64,000 nt of DNA from CAZAAW01 sp964483325 (GCA_964483325.1 CAZAAW010000005.1:62001-126000); one strand, 5' to 3'. Positions 28,813-37,672 are shown, numbered from the stretch's first letter. Numbers and translations: made by a program. Notes: generated from the letters alone by a model not told the origin.

Positions 28813-29831
28813 GCGACGGCCCGCGAAGGCCGGAGAGTATCCCGCCTGCCGTCCGGCTGCCGGGCGGCGACAGTGCCGCCGGCGACGATGCCGTCCGCCC
28901 CTTCGCCGTCGAGGCGCTCGACCTGCGCGGCCGCGCCGTCCAGCTCGGCGCTGCGCTCGACGGCATTCTCGGCCGCCACGCCTATCCCGAAGCCGTGTCG
29001 AAGCTCGTTGCCGAGGCGGTCGTCCTTGCCGCGCTCCTCGGCTCGTCGCTGAAATTCGAGGGCAAGTTCAGCCTGCAGGCCGAGTCGGACGGGCCGGTCG
29101 GCATGCTGGTCGTCGATTTCCGCACGCCAGGCGACCTGCGCGCCTATGCGAGCTTCCGCGAGGCGGCGGTGGCCGAGGCCGTTGCCGCCGGCGCCGCGGC
29201 GCCCGGTTCGCTGCTGGGCCGCGGCGTGCTTGCCATGACCATCGACCAGGGCCCCGCCTCGGCCCGCTACCAAGGCCTGGTACCGCTCGACGGCGGCAAT
29301 CTGGAAGAGGCGGCCCATACCTATTTCCGCCAGTCGGAGCAGATCCCGACCCGCGTCCGCCTCGCCGCCGCGCCGATGCTGGTGCGCGGTCCGGACGGGC
29401 TCGAGACGCGCTGGCGGGCCGGCGGCGTCCTTGCCCAGTTCATGCCGGATTCGCCGCTGCGCGCCCGCCAGCAGGACCTGCCCGGCGGCGACGTGCCGGA
29501 AGGCGCCGAGCTGCCGCCGGAGGCCGATGAGGACGACGCCTGGCGCGAGGCGCAGGCGCTCGTCGCCACCGTCGAGGATCATGAGCTGCTCGACCCGGAA
29601 GTCCCGGCCGAACGGCTCCTGTTCCGCCTCTTTCACGAGCGCGGCGTGCGCGTCTTCGAGCCGCTGCCGGTGCGCGACAAATGCAGCTGCTCGCGCCGCA
29701 AGATCGAGACGATGCTGCGCGAATTCAGCGCCGAGGCGATCGAGGAAAGCGTCGAAAACGGCGTCATTTCCGTGACCTGCGAGTTCTGCGGCAAGCGCTA
29801 CGTCTTCGAACCGGCACAGTTCCGCAGCTGA
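28809..29831 (+). CDS. hslO: Hsp33 redox-regulated chaperone
   Basis: Cytoplasmic holdase switched on by oxidation of a zinc-binding C-terminal cysteine cluster. It has 340 residues. The cysteines are KCSCSRRK and CEFCGKRY near the C-terminus, the CxC...CxxC arrangement. The N-terminal substrate-binding domain includes LAALLGSSLKFEGKFSLQ. The start is GTG in a GTGA overlap with argF. Coupling of Hsp33 to arginine genes is a Rhizobiales habit with no known mechanistic reason. Confidence 0.93.
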   Translation: MSDGPRRPESIPPAVRLPGGDSAAGDDAVRPFAVEALDLRGRAVQLGAALDGILGRHAYPEAVSKLVAEAVVLAALLGSSLKFEGKFSLQAESDGPVGMLVVDFRTPGDLRAYASFREAAVAEAVAAGAAAPGSLLGRGVLAMTIDQGPASARYQGLVPLDGGNLEEAAHTYFRQSEQIPTRVRLAAAPMLVRGPDGLETRWRAGGVLAQFMPDSPLRARQQDLPGGDVPEGAELPPEADEDDAWREAQALVATVEDHELLDPEVPAERLLFRLFHERGVRVFEPLPVRDKCSCSRRKIETMLREFSAEAIEESVENGVISVTCEFCGKRYVFEPAQFRS

Positions 29832-29978
29832 ACCCTCCCGCCGATTTGACTGGCGGCCCAGCGGCATTTTGATAAGCAGCGCCCCGGGGAGAGAATGGTT
29901 AGGATGGGCCGTATTGCGCGGCCTCGCGGATCATTTTCTGTCCCCGGCGTGGCCGGCGGACCACGAGGGAGGAACGGA

Positions 29979-30434
29979 ATGCGGGTCAACACGCTGCTCG
30001 CCGGCGCGGGCATCGCCCTTGTCACAGGACTGGCCGGAGCCGCTTTGGCTCAGGACGCCCCGGCCGGCGCTCCGCCGACGCCCGAGACCTGCGTCCCGGA
30101 ATATTTCACGGCCAAGTATTCCGGCCTTGAAATGCCGATCGCGGCCGGGACCGAGGGCGAGGCCTGCATCACGCCCGACCCCGCCAATCCGCTCTTCAAG
30201 CGCATCATGTGCTTCGTCGGCCAGATCAACGAGACCGAGCATCCCGAGGTCCCGGCGCCGCACCAGTGCGAGGGCGTCGGCCCGGACGGCACCGACCAGT
30301 GCGAGTCGGTGAAGAATTTCAGCACCGTCAGCGCCGGCTGGCGCAAGAACGACGAGGGCGCCTGGACCTATTGCGTCAAGGTCAGCAACCGCCACGACTT
30401 CGACTACCGCTTCTTCACGCTGTTCGCCGAGTAA
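29979..30434 (+). CDS. Secreted six-cysteine protein, unknown
   Basis: A 151-residue protein with a clear signal peptide (MRVNTLLAGAGIALVTGLAG, cleavage near ALAQ). The mature domain has six cysteines (ETC, EAC, IMC, HQC, DQC, TYC) that could form three disulphides, and ends in a DFDYRFFTLFAE strand. GAGGGAGGAA is a strong ribosome-binding site. Similar small periplasmic proteins occur in Rhizobiales without known function. Confidence 0.7.
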   Translation: MRVNTLLAGAGIALVTGLAGAALAQDAPAGAPPTPETCVPEYFTAKYSGLEMPIAAGTEGEACITPDPANPLFKRIMCFVGQINETEHPEVPAPHQCEGVGPDGTDQCESVKNFSTVSAGWRKNDEGAWTYCVKVSNRHDFDYRFFTLFAE

Positions 30435-30461
30435 GCAGCGGCGGCAGGGCCGCGGCGGGCG

Positions 30462-30854
30462 CTAGTGCATGACGCGGCGTCCGCCCGGCAGGTCGAGCGA
30501 GAAGGCTGGAATGTCGACAAGGAACATTTCGCCGGCTTCGGTCTGCATCTGGTAGCTGCCGACCATGATGCCCGACGGCGTCGAGAGCGGGCAGCCGCTG
30601 GTATATTCGAAGCTCTCGCCGGGCTTCAGCACCGGCTGCTTGCCAACGACGCCGCTGCCCCGCACCTCCTCGGTGCGGCCATTGGCGTCGGTGATGTGCC
30701 ACAGGCGCGAGCGCAGCTGCACCACATCGAGCCCGAGATTGACGATCTCGATCGTGTAGGACCAGAAGTAGCGGCTGTCGGCCGGCGAGGACTGCTCCTC
30801 GACATAGGCCGGACTGACCGTCACCTGGATGGAGCGCGTGATCGCCTTGTACAT
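30462..30854 (-). CDS. apaG: ApaG-family protein
   Basis: A 130-residue single-domain protein of the ApaG fold (fibronectin III-like beta sandwich). FWSYTIEIVNLGLDVVQLRSRLWHITDANG and VGKQPVLKPGESFEYTSGCPL are strongly conserved family stretches, and GSYQM follows. Biochemical role unsettled; linked genetically to Co/Mg resistance in enterics. It stands alone here, not next to ksgA. Confidence 0.95.
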   Translation of the reverse strand: MYKAITRSIQVTVSPAYVEEQSSPADSRYFWSYTIEIVNLGLDVVQLRSRLWHITDANGRTEEVRGSGVVGKQPVLKPGESFEYTSGCPLSTPSGIMVGSYQMQTEAGEMFLVDIPAFSLDLPGGRRVMH

Positions 30855-30910
30855 GGCGGCGCTGTAGCCGGCGGCACCGGCTTTAGCAAGCCGCGGATGG
30901 GGGCTTGGCC

Positions 30911-32122
30911 TTACCGCACCTGGCGGATCATTGCGGCGTCCGGCAGGCAGGTGACGTCGCGGCCATTGGCGGCCTGCCAGCGGCCCACGGCGACGCGGGT
31001 GCGGAAGCCGATCAGCCCGTCGGCGCCGCCGACATCATGGCCGTCCCGCTGCAGCCGCTCCTGCATCGCCTGCACGTCGCCGCGGGTGAAGCCGCCGACC
31101 TTCGCCCAGGCCCCTGCAAAGGCGCGGTTGTCGCGCAGGCGATCGCCGAGATGGCCGATGAAGAGGGCATAGAGGTCGGATTCGTTATAGGCCTTGATGG
31201 CGTAGAAATTCGGCGTCACCAGGAAGGCCGGCCCGAAGCGGCCGGCCGGCATCAGCAGGTAGCCGACCTGGTTCCGCTCGCTGCGCGGCAGCGCGCCGGC
31301 GAGCGGCGTCACGCCGAGCCGCAGCCATTCCGCCATCGGCTTGCCCTGGTCCGGCCCCTCCAGCGTACAGGGAAGGCTGGCCGGCACCGTCACCTCGAAG
31401 CCCCAGGGGCGGCCGGCCTGCCAGCCCTCGACGCGCAGGTAATTGGCGATCGAGGCCAGCGTGTCGGGCACCGAATCCCAGATGTCGGCGCGGCCGTCGC
31501 CGTCGAAATCGGCGGCGTGGGTGAAGAATTTCGACGGCAGGAACTGCGGCTGGCCGAGCGCCCCGGCCCAGGAGCTCTTCATCGCCCCCGGCGCCACGTC
31601 GCCGCGCTCCAGGATCTGCAGCGCGGCGATCAGCTCGGCGCGGAACAGCGCCTTGCGCCGGCCGACAAAGGCGTGCGTCGCCAGCGTCGAGATGGCGTTT
31701 TCCGGGATCGCGGCGCTGCCGAAGGCCGATTCCCGGCCCCAGATGGCGATGACGATGCCGGCCGGCACGCCGGTCTGCCGCTCGATCGCCGCCAGCGTCT
31801 TCTGCCAGGTCTTGAGCCGGTCGCGCCCGCCCCGCACCAGGGCGTTGAGGCGCTTCTCGTCGAAATAGGCGCCGGGGCTGCGGAACTCGGCCTGCGGCTC
31901 GGTGCGCGGCGGCGCACCGGGCAGCGCCAGGTCGGGCAGGCTGAGGTCGAGCCGGAGATCGCGCGTCGCCGCGGCGAAGGTGCGCTGCGACACGCCTGCG
32001 GCCGCCGCCTGCGGCCACAGCTCGTCGGCCAGCCAGCGCTGGAAGGCACGCTGGTCCTGCGCCGCTGCCGGCGCGAGCCACAGCAGAAGGGCGAGGAGGG
32101 CGAAGCCGAGGCGGGCGATCAT
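30911..32122 (-). CDS. Secreted MltB-type lytic transglycosylase
   Basis: A 403-residue periplasmic murein transglycosylase. There is a signal peptide (cleavage near AAAQ, residue 21) with no lipobox, so it is soluble. The SLT_2/MltB catalytic domain (about 25-330) has catalytic Glu in AIWGRESAFG, then AGALGQPQFLPSKF and an FDGDGRADIW calcium-loop-like segment. A C-terminal peptidoglycan-binding domain (about 345-403, MQERLQRDGHDVGGADGLIGFRTRVAV) would place it on the wall. The architecture is the usual Rhizobiales one. Confidence 0.93.
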   Translation of the reverse strand: MIARLGFALLALLLWLAPAAAQDQRAFQRWLADELWPQAAAAGVSQRTFAAATRDLRLDLSLPDLALPGAPPRTEPQAEFRSPGAYFDEKRLNALVRGGRDRLKTWQKTLAAIERQTGVPAGIVIAIWGRESAFGSAAIPENAISTLATHAFVGRRKALFRAELIAALQILERGDVAPGAMKSSWAGALGQPQFLPSKFFTHAADFDGDGRADIWDSVPDTLASIANYLRVEGWQAGRPWGFEVTVPASLPCTLEGPDQGKPMAEWLRLGVTPLAGALPRSERNQVGYLLMPAGRFGPAFLVTPNFYAIKAYNESDLYALFIGHLGDRLRDNRAFAGAWAKVGGFTRGDVQAMQERLQRDGHDVGGADGLIGFRTRVAVGRWQAANGRDVTCLPDAAMIRQVR

Positions 32123-32236
32123 CGGCGGTCTCCTTCCGATTCGTTCCCGGCAGGATGCGGGACGGCCCGGCGCCGGGCAACCGGCGTGCTGCGGCCATTT
32201 CTCGCGTCATTTCATCAGATTGCCTTGCAGTCGCCG

Positions 32237-32261
32237 GGAACTTGGGCGAGTGCGTAGCGTT
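32237..32261 (+). promoter_or_regulatory. EcfG-type general stress promoter
   Basis: GGAAC (32237-32241), a 16-base spacer and CGTT (32258-32261) exactly match the alphaproteobacterial EcfG sigma-factor promoter. It lies 41 bases before the start of the KGG stress protein gene, the expected distance. The functional match between promoter type and gene type strengthens both calls. Confidence 0.82.
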
Positions 32262-32301
32262 GGGGGTGTCTGGATCTGGGGCGAAACTACCGGAGACCGG
32301 C

Positions 32302-32607
32302 ATGCCGAAAGAGCGACAGCAATCAACCTCCAACCGCGGCTTCGCAGCCATGGATGCGGAGCGCCAGCGCGAAATCGCCCGCAAGGGCGGCGAAAGCGTC
32401 CCGGCAGAAAAGCGCAGCTTCTCGTTGAACCGCACTCTGGCCGCCGAGGCCGGCCGCAAAGGCGGCCGCAGCGTCGCCGAGGAAGACCGCAGCTTCTACC
32501 GCAACCGCCGACTGGCGTCGGAGGCCGGCCGCAAGGGCGGTGAGGCCTCGCACGGCGGGCCGAAGCAGAACGGAACGACGAAACAGAACGGAACGACTCG
32601 GCACTGA
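32302..32607 (+). CDS. KGG-repeat stress protein (Con-10/YciG-like)
   Basis: A 101-residue hydrophilic, basic protein with three KGG units (ARKGGES, GRKGGRS, GRKGGEA). Each is followed by a serine-rich helix end with a RSFxxNR pattern in between. Proteins of this kind are made in stationary phase or under osmotic/desiccation stress and are thought to be intrinsically disordered. The start MPKERQQ is chosen for family pattern and its fit to the EcfG promoter; the frame stays open upstream. A short tandem (KQNGTT twice) ends the protein. Confidence 0.85.
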   Translation: MPKERQQSTSNRGFAAMDAERQREIARKGGESVPAEKRSFSLNRTLAAEAGRKGGRSVAEEDRSFYRNRRLASEAGRKGGEASHGGPKQNGTTKQNGTTRH

Positions 32608-32656
32608 GTCCGGCGGCAGGTCCCGAGACGGCAGGCTGGCGGCATCGCCGGCCTTT

Positions 32657-33271
32657 TCAGCGTTGCGGCGGGCGTTCGAGGGCTGCCAGTGTTGGGCCGT
32701 CGCTGTCGACGTCGAAATCGTAGTCGGCGAGGATCTCGATCGCCTTGGCGAAGGCATCCGCCTCCTTCTGCATGCGCGCGGCGGAGCGGCGGATCTCGCC
32801 GGCGCGGCGCTCGAGCGTGCGGCGGATGAGGTTCTCGCCGGAGGCGCGGCGGAATCGCCTCGCCATCGCCTCCGCCCGCTGCGCCTGGTTGTCGAGCCGG
32901 GCGATGGCGGCCGCCACATCCGCCGCCTGCTTGGCCAGCGTGTCGCGAATGGCGGCAACCAGATCGACGCCCTCGAAAGGCACGTCGCTGTCCAGCACCG
33001 AGCCGACGAGCTCGCCGATATGCTGCATCGCCCGCGTCGTGACAGTGTCGCGTGGCGGCTCGCGGGTTTCGCCGGTCTCGTCGTAGAGCCGCCGGCGCTC
33101 CGGGTCCGACAGGATCTCATAGGCCCGGCTGAGCGCCTGGAATGCCTCGGCGCTGCCGCCGGCGTCGGGATGCACGGCCCGCGCCCGCCGGCGATAGGCG
33201 CGGTCGATCTCCGCCGCCGTGGCATCGGCGCGGATGCCGAGCTCGCCGTAGAGATCGTGGGCCGGTCGCAT
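32657..33271 (-). CDS. J-domain protein
   Basis: A 204-residue co-chaperone. The N-terminal J domain (about 5-65) keeps the HPD motif (His34-Pro35-Asp36) needed to stimulate an Hsp70. It has no Gly/Phe-rich or zinc domain, so it is not DnaJ itself. The remainder (about 85-200) is a long alpha-helical, Arg/Ala/Glu-rich region that may form a coiled coil. Client or partner unknown. It is next to the KGG gene (convergent). Confidence 0.85.
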   Translation of the reverse strand: MRPAHDLYGELGIRADATAAEIDRAYRRRARAVHPDAGGSAEAFQALSRAYEILSDPERRRLYDETGETREPPRDTVTTRAMQHIGELVGSVLDSDVPFEGVDLVAAIRDTLAKQAADVAAAIARLDNQAQRAEAMARRFRRASGENLIRRTLERRAGEIRRSAARMQKEADAFAKAIEILADYDFDVDSDGPTLAALERPPQR

Positions 33272-33456
33272 GGCGACTGTCTTCGCCTGCTTTCGGCGCC
33301 CGACGCAAGCGGCCCGACACCGGCCTGCGACGCCTGTTCTCCTTGCCGACCTAAAGATGCATAGACAATACTTCTTAAGGCGATGCAGCGGGCGTGCTCG
33401 GCATCCCGGCGCGGTTGTGCAAGAAAGGCCCGACAGGGGGCCCTGGCAGGGTGGTG

Positions 33457-33972
33457 ATGGTGGACGAAAGCAATTCTTCCCGCAGTGCCGCCGCCGGCGG
33501 TGACGAGATGACGGTCATGGCCGACCGCAACGCAGCGCGGCGGCGCGAATATGGCGCGGCGGTTGCCGCCGCGACGGGCATCGACGAGGCGATGATCGAC
33601 CGGCTGGTGCGGGATTTCTACGGCCGCGCCCGCCGGGACCCGCTGCTCGGCCCGGTCTTCGAGGCGCATGTCCACGACTGGGAGGCCCACTTCGTCCAGA
33701 TGGATGCCTTCTGGTCGTCGGTGACGCTGATGACCGGGAGCTACCACGGCCAGCCGATGCAGAAGCACCAGCCGCTGCCGATCGACGGCCAGCATTTCGA
33801 TCGCTGGCTGGCGCTTTTCGAGGAGGCGGCGCAGGCCGTCTGCCCGCCGGTGGCGGCGGAGCTGTTCACCGAACGCGCCCGCCGCATCGCCGAGAGCCTC
33901 GAGATGGGCGTCGCCATGGGCGCCGGAAAGATGCTGATGCGCGGCGAACGCTACCGGCGCGATCCGGACTGA
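33457..33972 (+). CDS. Group III truncated haemoglobin
   Basis: A 171-residue 2-on-2 globin of the P/group III class. The family's DRLVRDFYGRARRDPLLGPVF opening, the FWSSVTLMTGSYHGQPMQKHQPLP middle, and IDGQHFDRWLALF with the proximal His are all present. It lies convergent to an NsrR-like nitric oxide sensor (stops six bases apart), suggesting a role in NO or oxygen chemistry. The start could be this ATG (AGGG upstream) or the ATG at MTVMADRN, 17 codons later; the first 20 residues are not family sequence. Confidence 0.88.
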   Translation: MVDESNSSRSAAAGGDEMTVMADRNAARRREYGAAVAAATGIDEAMIDRLVRDFYGRARRDPLLGPVFEAHVHDWEAHFVQMDAFWSSVTLMTGSYHGQPMQKHQPLPIDGQHFDRWLALFEEAAQAVCPPVAAELFTERARRIAESLEMGVAMGAGKMLMRGERYRRDPD

Positions 33973-33978
33973 GTGCCG

Positions 33979-34419
33979 TCAGGAGGCGATGCCGAGCAGG
34001 CTGATCAGCCGGCTGCGCGGCGCCAAGAGGTCCTGCAGCGAATATTCGTCTAGGACGCGGAAGAACTCGTTGAGGGCGCGGCGCAGCGCCCCGCGCAGCA
34101 CGCAGGCCGGATCGATGGCGCAGAGGGCGCCGTTGTCCTGCATGCATTCCACCAGGCCGAGATCTTCCTCGGTCTCGCGCACGACGCTGCCGATATTGAT
34201 GCGGTCCGGCGGCCGGCCGAGCCGGATGCCGCCGCCCTTGCCGCGCACGGTCTCCAGATAGCCGAGCTGGCCGAGCCGCAGCACAACCTTCATCAGGTGA
34301 TTGCGCGAGACGCGATAGGCGCCGGCAATGTCGTCGATTGTCGACAGGCTGCCGTCCTCCTTGCTGCCCACATACATGAGCACCCGGAGGCTGTAGTCGG
34401 AAAACATTGTGAGCCGCAT
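33979..34419 (-). CDS. NsrR-like Rrf2 regulator
   Basis: A 146-residue Rrf2-family repressor. Winged helix at the N-terminus (MRLTMFSDYSLRVLMYVG, then RVSRNHLMKVVLRLGQLGYLETVRGKGGGIRL). Three cysteines in the order Cys-x7-Cys-x5-Cys (VECMQDNGALCAIDPAC) are right for an iron-sulphur cluster like that of the NO sensor NsrR. It is 97 bases downstream of the CHRD-like gene on the same strand, so it may be co-transcribed. IscR and RirA differ in cysteine spacing, but the exact specificity needs experiment. Confidence 0.85.
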   Translation of the reverse strand: MRLTMFSDYSLRVLMYVGSKEDGSLSTIDDIAGAYRVSRNHLMKVVLRLGQLGYLETVRGKGGGIRLGRPPDRINIGSVVRETEEDLGLVECMQDNGALCAIDPACVLRGALRRALNEFFRVLDEYSLQDLLAPRSRLISLLGIAS

Positions 34420-34516
34420 CTGTGTCTTCCCTGGCGCAGGACGGGCGGCCCGGGTTGCCGGCGGCGAACCGCCGGCGCCCCCTTCCCGGAGCCCGCCCCC
34501 CGGCGCTTGCGTGCGA

Positions 34517-35149
34517 TCAGTTCGCCTTTTCGATCTTTCCGCACGCAATCGGCAAGGTCGTCGTCGCCGGAATATCGCCCAGCGACGCCACGGTAGCCGG
34601 CAGCTCGGCCGTCTCCGGGACGCCATGAACGAAAAGCACGCGCTGGTCGAGGTCAAGCGACTGGCCGTTGAAATGCGCCGCGAAAGCGTCCTCGAGCCCC
34701 TTCAGGGAGATTGTCTTGTCGTAGGTGAAGGACCCGTCCGCCCCGGCCACCGGATAGGCGCCGTGCACGACGTCCATGTCCATCGGGCTGTCGTTGAACG
34801 GCACCATCGTCTCGCCGGCCACCGGGCCGGTCTCGATCACGTCGACGATTCCGTCGCCATTGGCATCGGCGCTGGCATCCGGGCAGGCAGCGGCCTTGCC
34901 GGCCTCGACGAAGCCGTGGAAGTGCTGCCAGTGCTCGATACTCGCCGGAACGCCGGAAACTGTTTCCTTCACGACGATCTCGTCGCCCGAGACGGTGAAG
35001 GTGATCTCGCCGGCCGCCGCCGACCCCGTCACCTTCTCGTTCAGCGGCTGCAGCGTCGCCCTGTAGGTGGTCGCGTCCTGCGCCACGGCCATGGTGCCGG
35101 CGGCGAGGCCGAAGCCTGCCGCCAGGAGAACTATGCGATGCGTCTTCAC
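34517..35149 (-). CDS. Secreted CHRD-like protein with EF-hand loop
   Basis: A 210-residue exported protein (signal peptide to about residue 23, cleavage near AVAQ). The mature chain resembles bacterial CHRD-domain proteins: LQPLNEKVTGSAAAGEITF, then HWQHFHGF, then a calcium EF-hand loop DANGDGIVDVIE, then LHG/FVHG and the closing PIACGKI. Two cysteines (AACPD, IACGK) may pair. The start is GTG with GGAGGA eight bases upstream. Histidines in HxHG may bind metal. It is probably regulated with the nsrR-like gene behind it. Confidence 0.72.
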   Translation of the reverse strand: MKTHRIVLLAAGFGLAAGTMAVAQDATTYRATLQPLNEKVTGSAAAGEITFTVSGDEIVVKETVSGVPASIEHWQHFHGFVEAGKAAACPDASADANGDGIVDVIETGPVAGETMVPFNDSPMDMDVVHGAYPVAGADGSFTYDKTISLKGLEDAFAAHFNGQSLDLDQRVLFVHGVPETAELPATVASLGDIPATTTLPIACGKIEKAN

Positions 35150-35169
35150 GATGCCATTCCTCCGTTATG

Positions 35170-35194
35170 ATTATAAGAAGCATATTACATACTT
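35170..35194 (-). promoter_or_regulatory. Promoter and Rrf2-like operator before the CHRD-like gene
   Basis: On the minus strand a perfect -10 box TATAAT (complement of 35170-35175) lies 20 bases before the GTG start. The 17 bases just upstream of it, at 35178-35194, form an imperfect palindrome AAGTATGTAATATGCTT. A repressor bound there would sit between the -35 and -10 elements. The pattern is plausible for an Rrf2/NsrR-type site. Confidence 0.6.
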
Positions 35195-35474
35195 GTTATA
35201 ACGCAAGCACCACCGAGGAGGCGGCGTGCAGAAATATTCGCATCGCTGCGCCGGCAATGTCGCACGCCGCCCCAACCCCATTCCTGCCCCGGCGCGGGTG
35301 GCGGCGGTATGCGAGGCTCGTCGGGGCGCCGTGAGAGTCGTGTCTCTCTTTGCGCACCCGGCCGGACCGCGCGGGAGAAAAAATCCGCAGCGGCCCTTGC
35401 GTTGAAACATCATGATTTCGATTTAGACTGCGCCCTGGGCTCCCGCTCCGGGAGCGACAGGTACGGAGGCCAAG
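35195..35474. other. Spacer between divergent units
   Basis: No gene is visible. It should contain the promoter of the three-gene unit that begins at 35475. The GGTACGGAGG ribosome-binding site is near its right end; no clear -35/-10 pair was found by eye. Confidence 0.4.
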
Positions 35475-36701
35475 ATGGCGGAAACTCTCCCGACGCCGAT
35501 GCAGTATCTGGACAAGGCCATGGGCGCCCTGCGCGACATGGGCCTGCTGCCGCAGAGCGGCGGCGAGGAAGCGCCGATCGTCCATCTGCTGGAGCAGATT
35601 TCCGACCTCGATCCCGACCGCATCGCCGTCATCGCCCGCACGCTCAACCAGGCGTCGGTCTTCAATGACGTCGTGCGCGAGCATATCGCCGCCATGAATA
35701 TCGGCGAGCGCTACACCGCCATCACCAACGCCTTCGATTCCATCCGCGATGATGCCAAGGCGATGGTCGACCAGCTTGCCGACGGCAAGATCTCGTTCGG
35801 CGAGCGGCTCACCAATGTCTGGACCAAGATCCGCCGCGGCGACATTTCCGACCGCTTCGACGACATCCGCAAGACCTATCTCGACGTCGCCAAGGACACG
35901 CGCACGCAGATCGAGCGCGAGCACGCGATCCTCGAGGCCTATCGCGATTTCCGCGGCGCCCTGAAGCAGTCCGAAGTGCTGGCGCTGGAAGTCCTGAAGA
36001 TGGCCGAGGCGAAGCTCAACGAGGTCAAGAAGACGCTGACCGACGCTTCGGCCGCCGTCGAGGCGGCGCCGGCCGACGATGCCGCCGCCCGGGCCCGGCT
36101 GGAGCTTGCCCGCGACGAGGCGCTGCGCGTCGTGCAGGACACCGAGAAGCGCTACCAGATCGCCAAGGACCTCTCCGACAACCTGACCGTCGGCTACAAC
36201 ACCTCCGAGGTCATCATGGCGCGGCTGGTGCAGACCACCAATGCCAAGGAGCGCGTCTACGCCCAGTCGGTGTCGTTCTTCTCCACCAACGAATCGGTGC
36301 TGACCGCCCTCAAGGCGTCGTTCACCGGCCTGCACGGCCTCAATGAATCGACCCGCACGCTGGAGGCGATGAAGGAAGGCGTCTCGAAGAGCCTCGACAC
36401 GCTGTCCGAGATCGGCGGCCAGGTGCAGGACGCGGCGATCCGTGCCGGCTACGGGCCGACGATCCAGGCCGAATCGGTCAAGCGTCTGGTGGAATCGGTC
36501 GTCGCCTTCCAGGAGCGGTCGCGCGACATCATCGACGAGATGCGGACGCTGGCGACCAAGAACTCGGCCGAGATCCGCGACGCCGTCGAGGACGGCAAGC
36601 GGCGCCTCGCCAAGCTGACGCTGGAAGCCGCCGAGCTGCCGCCGCCGGCCACCGCGGCGCTGCCGGCAACGGCCGCTGCGCCGGCCAACCCGGCTTCCTG
36701 A
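35475..36701 (+). CDS. Helical protein of unknown function, gene 1 of 3
   Basis: A 408-residue protein predicted almost wholly alpha-helical, with many heptad-like stretches (about 95-240 and 290-385) and a proline/alanine-rich C-terminal tail. No signal peptide and no membrane helix is evident. VFNDVVREHIAAMNIGERY, YNTSEVIMARLVQTTNAKERVYAQSVSFFSTNES and AGYGPTIQAESVKRLVESV look like conserved blocks. I do not recognise a characterised family; homologues are sometimes labelled cell surface protein without evidence. It is followed 23 bases later by gene 2, so the three genes form one unit. Confidence 0.85.
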   Translation: MAETLPTPMQYLDKAMGALRDMGLLPQSGGEEAPIVHLLEQISDLDPDRIAVIARTLNQASVFNDVVREHIAAMNIGERYTAITNAFDSIRDDAKAMVDQLADGKISFGERLTNVWTKIRRGDISDRFDDIRKTYLDVAKDTRTQIEREHAILEAYRDFRGALKQSEVLALEVLKMAEAKLNEVKKTLTDASAAVEAAPADDAAARARLELARDEALRVVQDTEKRYQIAKDLSDNLTVGYNTSEVIMARLVQTTNAKERVYAQSVSFFSTNESVLTALKASFTGLHGLNESTRTLEAMKEGVSKSLDTLSEIGGQVQDAAIRAGYGPTIQAESVKRLVESVVAFQERSRDIIDEMRTLATKNSAEIRDAVEDGKRRLAKLTLEAAELPPPATAALPATAAAPANPAS

Positions 36702-36724
36702 CGCGAGGCGGCTGAAAGCGCACC

Positions 36725-37672
36725 ATGGCCGAGGCTGCCGTCAAGGCGGACGCTCCCCTCGACGATCTGATGCTGGCGATGGACGTCGTCGACACGCTGC
36801 GCCACAGCGAGGCGCTGGCGGAGCGCGAGGTCGCCGGCGCCGATCGGCGCGCCCGCATGATCGAGCGCCTGCGCGACATCTATCGCGGCCAGGGCATCAC
36901 CGTTCCCGATCGCATCCTGGAGGAAGGCGTCGACGCGCTGGAGCGCGACCGCTTCGTCTACAAGCCGAAGAGCGGCGGCTTCGCCTTCACGCTGGCCCGT
37001 GCCTATGTCAATCGCGGCCGCATCGGCCGCATCGCCGGCGTCGTCGTGGTGGTGCTCCTCGCCGCCTGGGCTGGCTGGTACTTCCTCGTCCAGCGCCCGG
37101 CATCGCTCCGCGCCGAACAGGCGCGCATCGAGCTCGCCGAGACGCTGCCGAAGCAGTTCGACACGCTGGAGCGCGACATCACGGCGGAGAACCCGGCCGG
37201 CGATGTCCTGCAACGGGCCCAGACCATGCTCGCCGACGGCCGCCGCGCCGTTGCCGCCGGCAATGCCGCCGAGGCGCATCGGCAGGCGGACGCGCTGACC
37301 GCCATGCTGGCGGAGCTGCGCCTCGTCTATCAGGTGCGGATCGTCTCGCGGCCGGATGAACGTTCCGGCGTCACCCGCGTTCCGCCCAACAATCCATCGG
37401 TCGAGAACTTCTACCTCATCGTCGAGGCGATCGGTCCGGACGGTAAGCCGATCCCGCGGACGATCACCAGCGAGGAAGACCGGCGGACCGAGACCGTCAC
37501 CGTCTGGGGCGTGCGCGTTCCGGAGGCGGAGTTCGACCGTGTCAAGGTCGACAAGGAGGACGACGGCATTGTCGAGAACGCCATCATCGGCGAAAAGCGG
37601 CGCGGTGCCATGGATGTCGACTGGTCGATCCCGGTTCAGAACGGCGCCATCACGCATTGGAGTGACCAGTGA
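36725..37672 (+). CDS. Single-pass membrane protein (possibly DUF6384), gene 2 of 3
   Basis: A 315-residue protein. The N-terminal 95 residues are helical and charged (LDDLMLAMDVVDTLRHSEALAEREV, then RLRDIYRGQGITVPDRILEEGV). One membrane helix follows (about 101-121), and then an extracytoplasmic or cytoplasmic domain of about 190 residues. The last 100 residues look like a beta domain (FYLIVEAIGPDGKPIPRTI, TVTVWGVRVPEAEFDRVKVD). The GQGI...VPDRILEEGV segment resembles the family I recall as DUF6384; that label is unverified. Its stop overlaps gene 3 (GTGA). Confidence 0.82.
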   Translation: MAEAAVKADAPLDDLMLAMDVVDTLRHSEALAEREVAGADRRARMIERLRDIYRGQGITVPDRILEEGVDALERDRFVYKPKSGGFAFTLARAYVNRGRIGRIAGVVVVVLLAAWAGWYFLVQRPASLRAEQARIELAETLPKQFDTLERDITAENPAGDVLQRAQTMLADGRRAVAAGNAAEAHRQADALTAMLAELRLVYQVRIVSRPDERSGVTRVPPNNPSVENFYLIVEAIGPDGKPIPRTITSEEDRRTETVTVWGVRVPEAEFDRVKVDKEDDGIVENAIIGEKRRGAMDVDWSIPVQNGAITHWSDQ

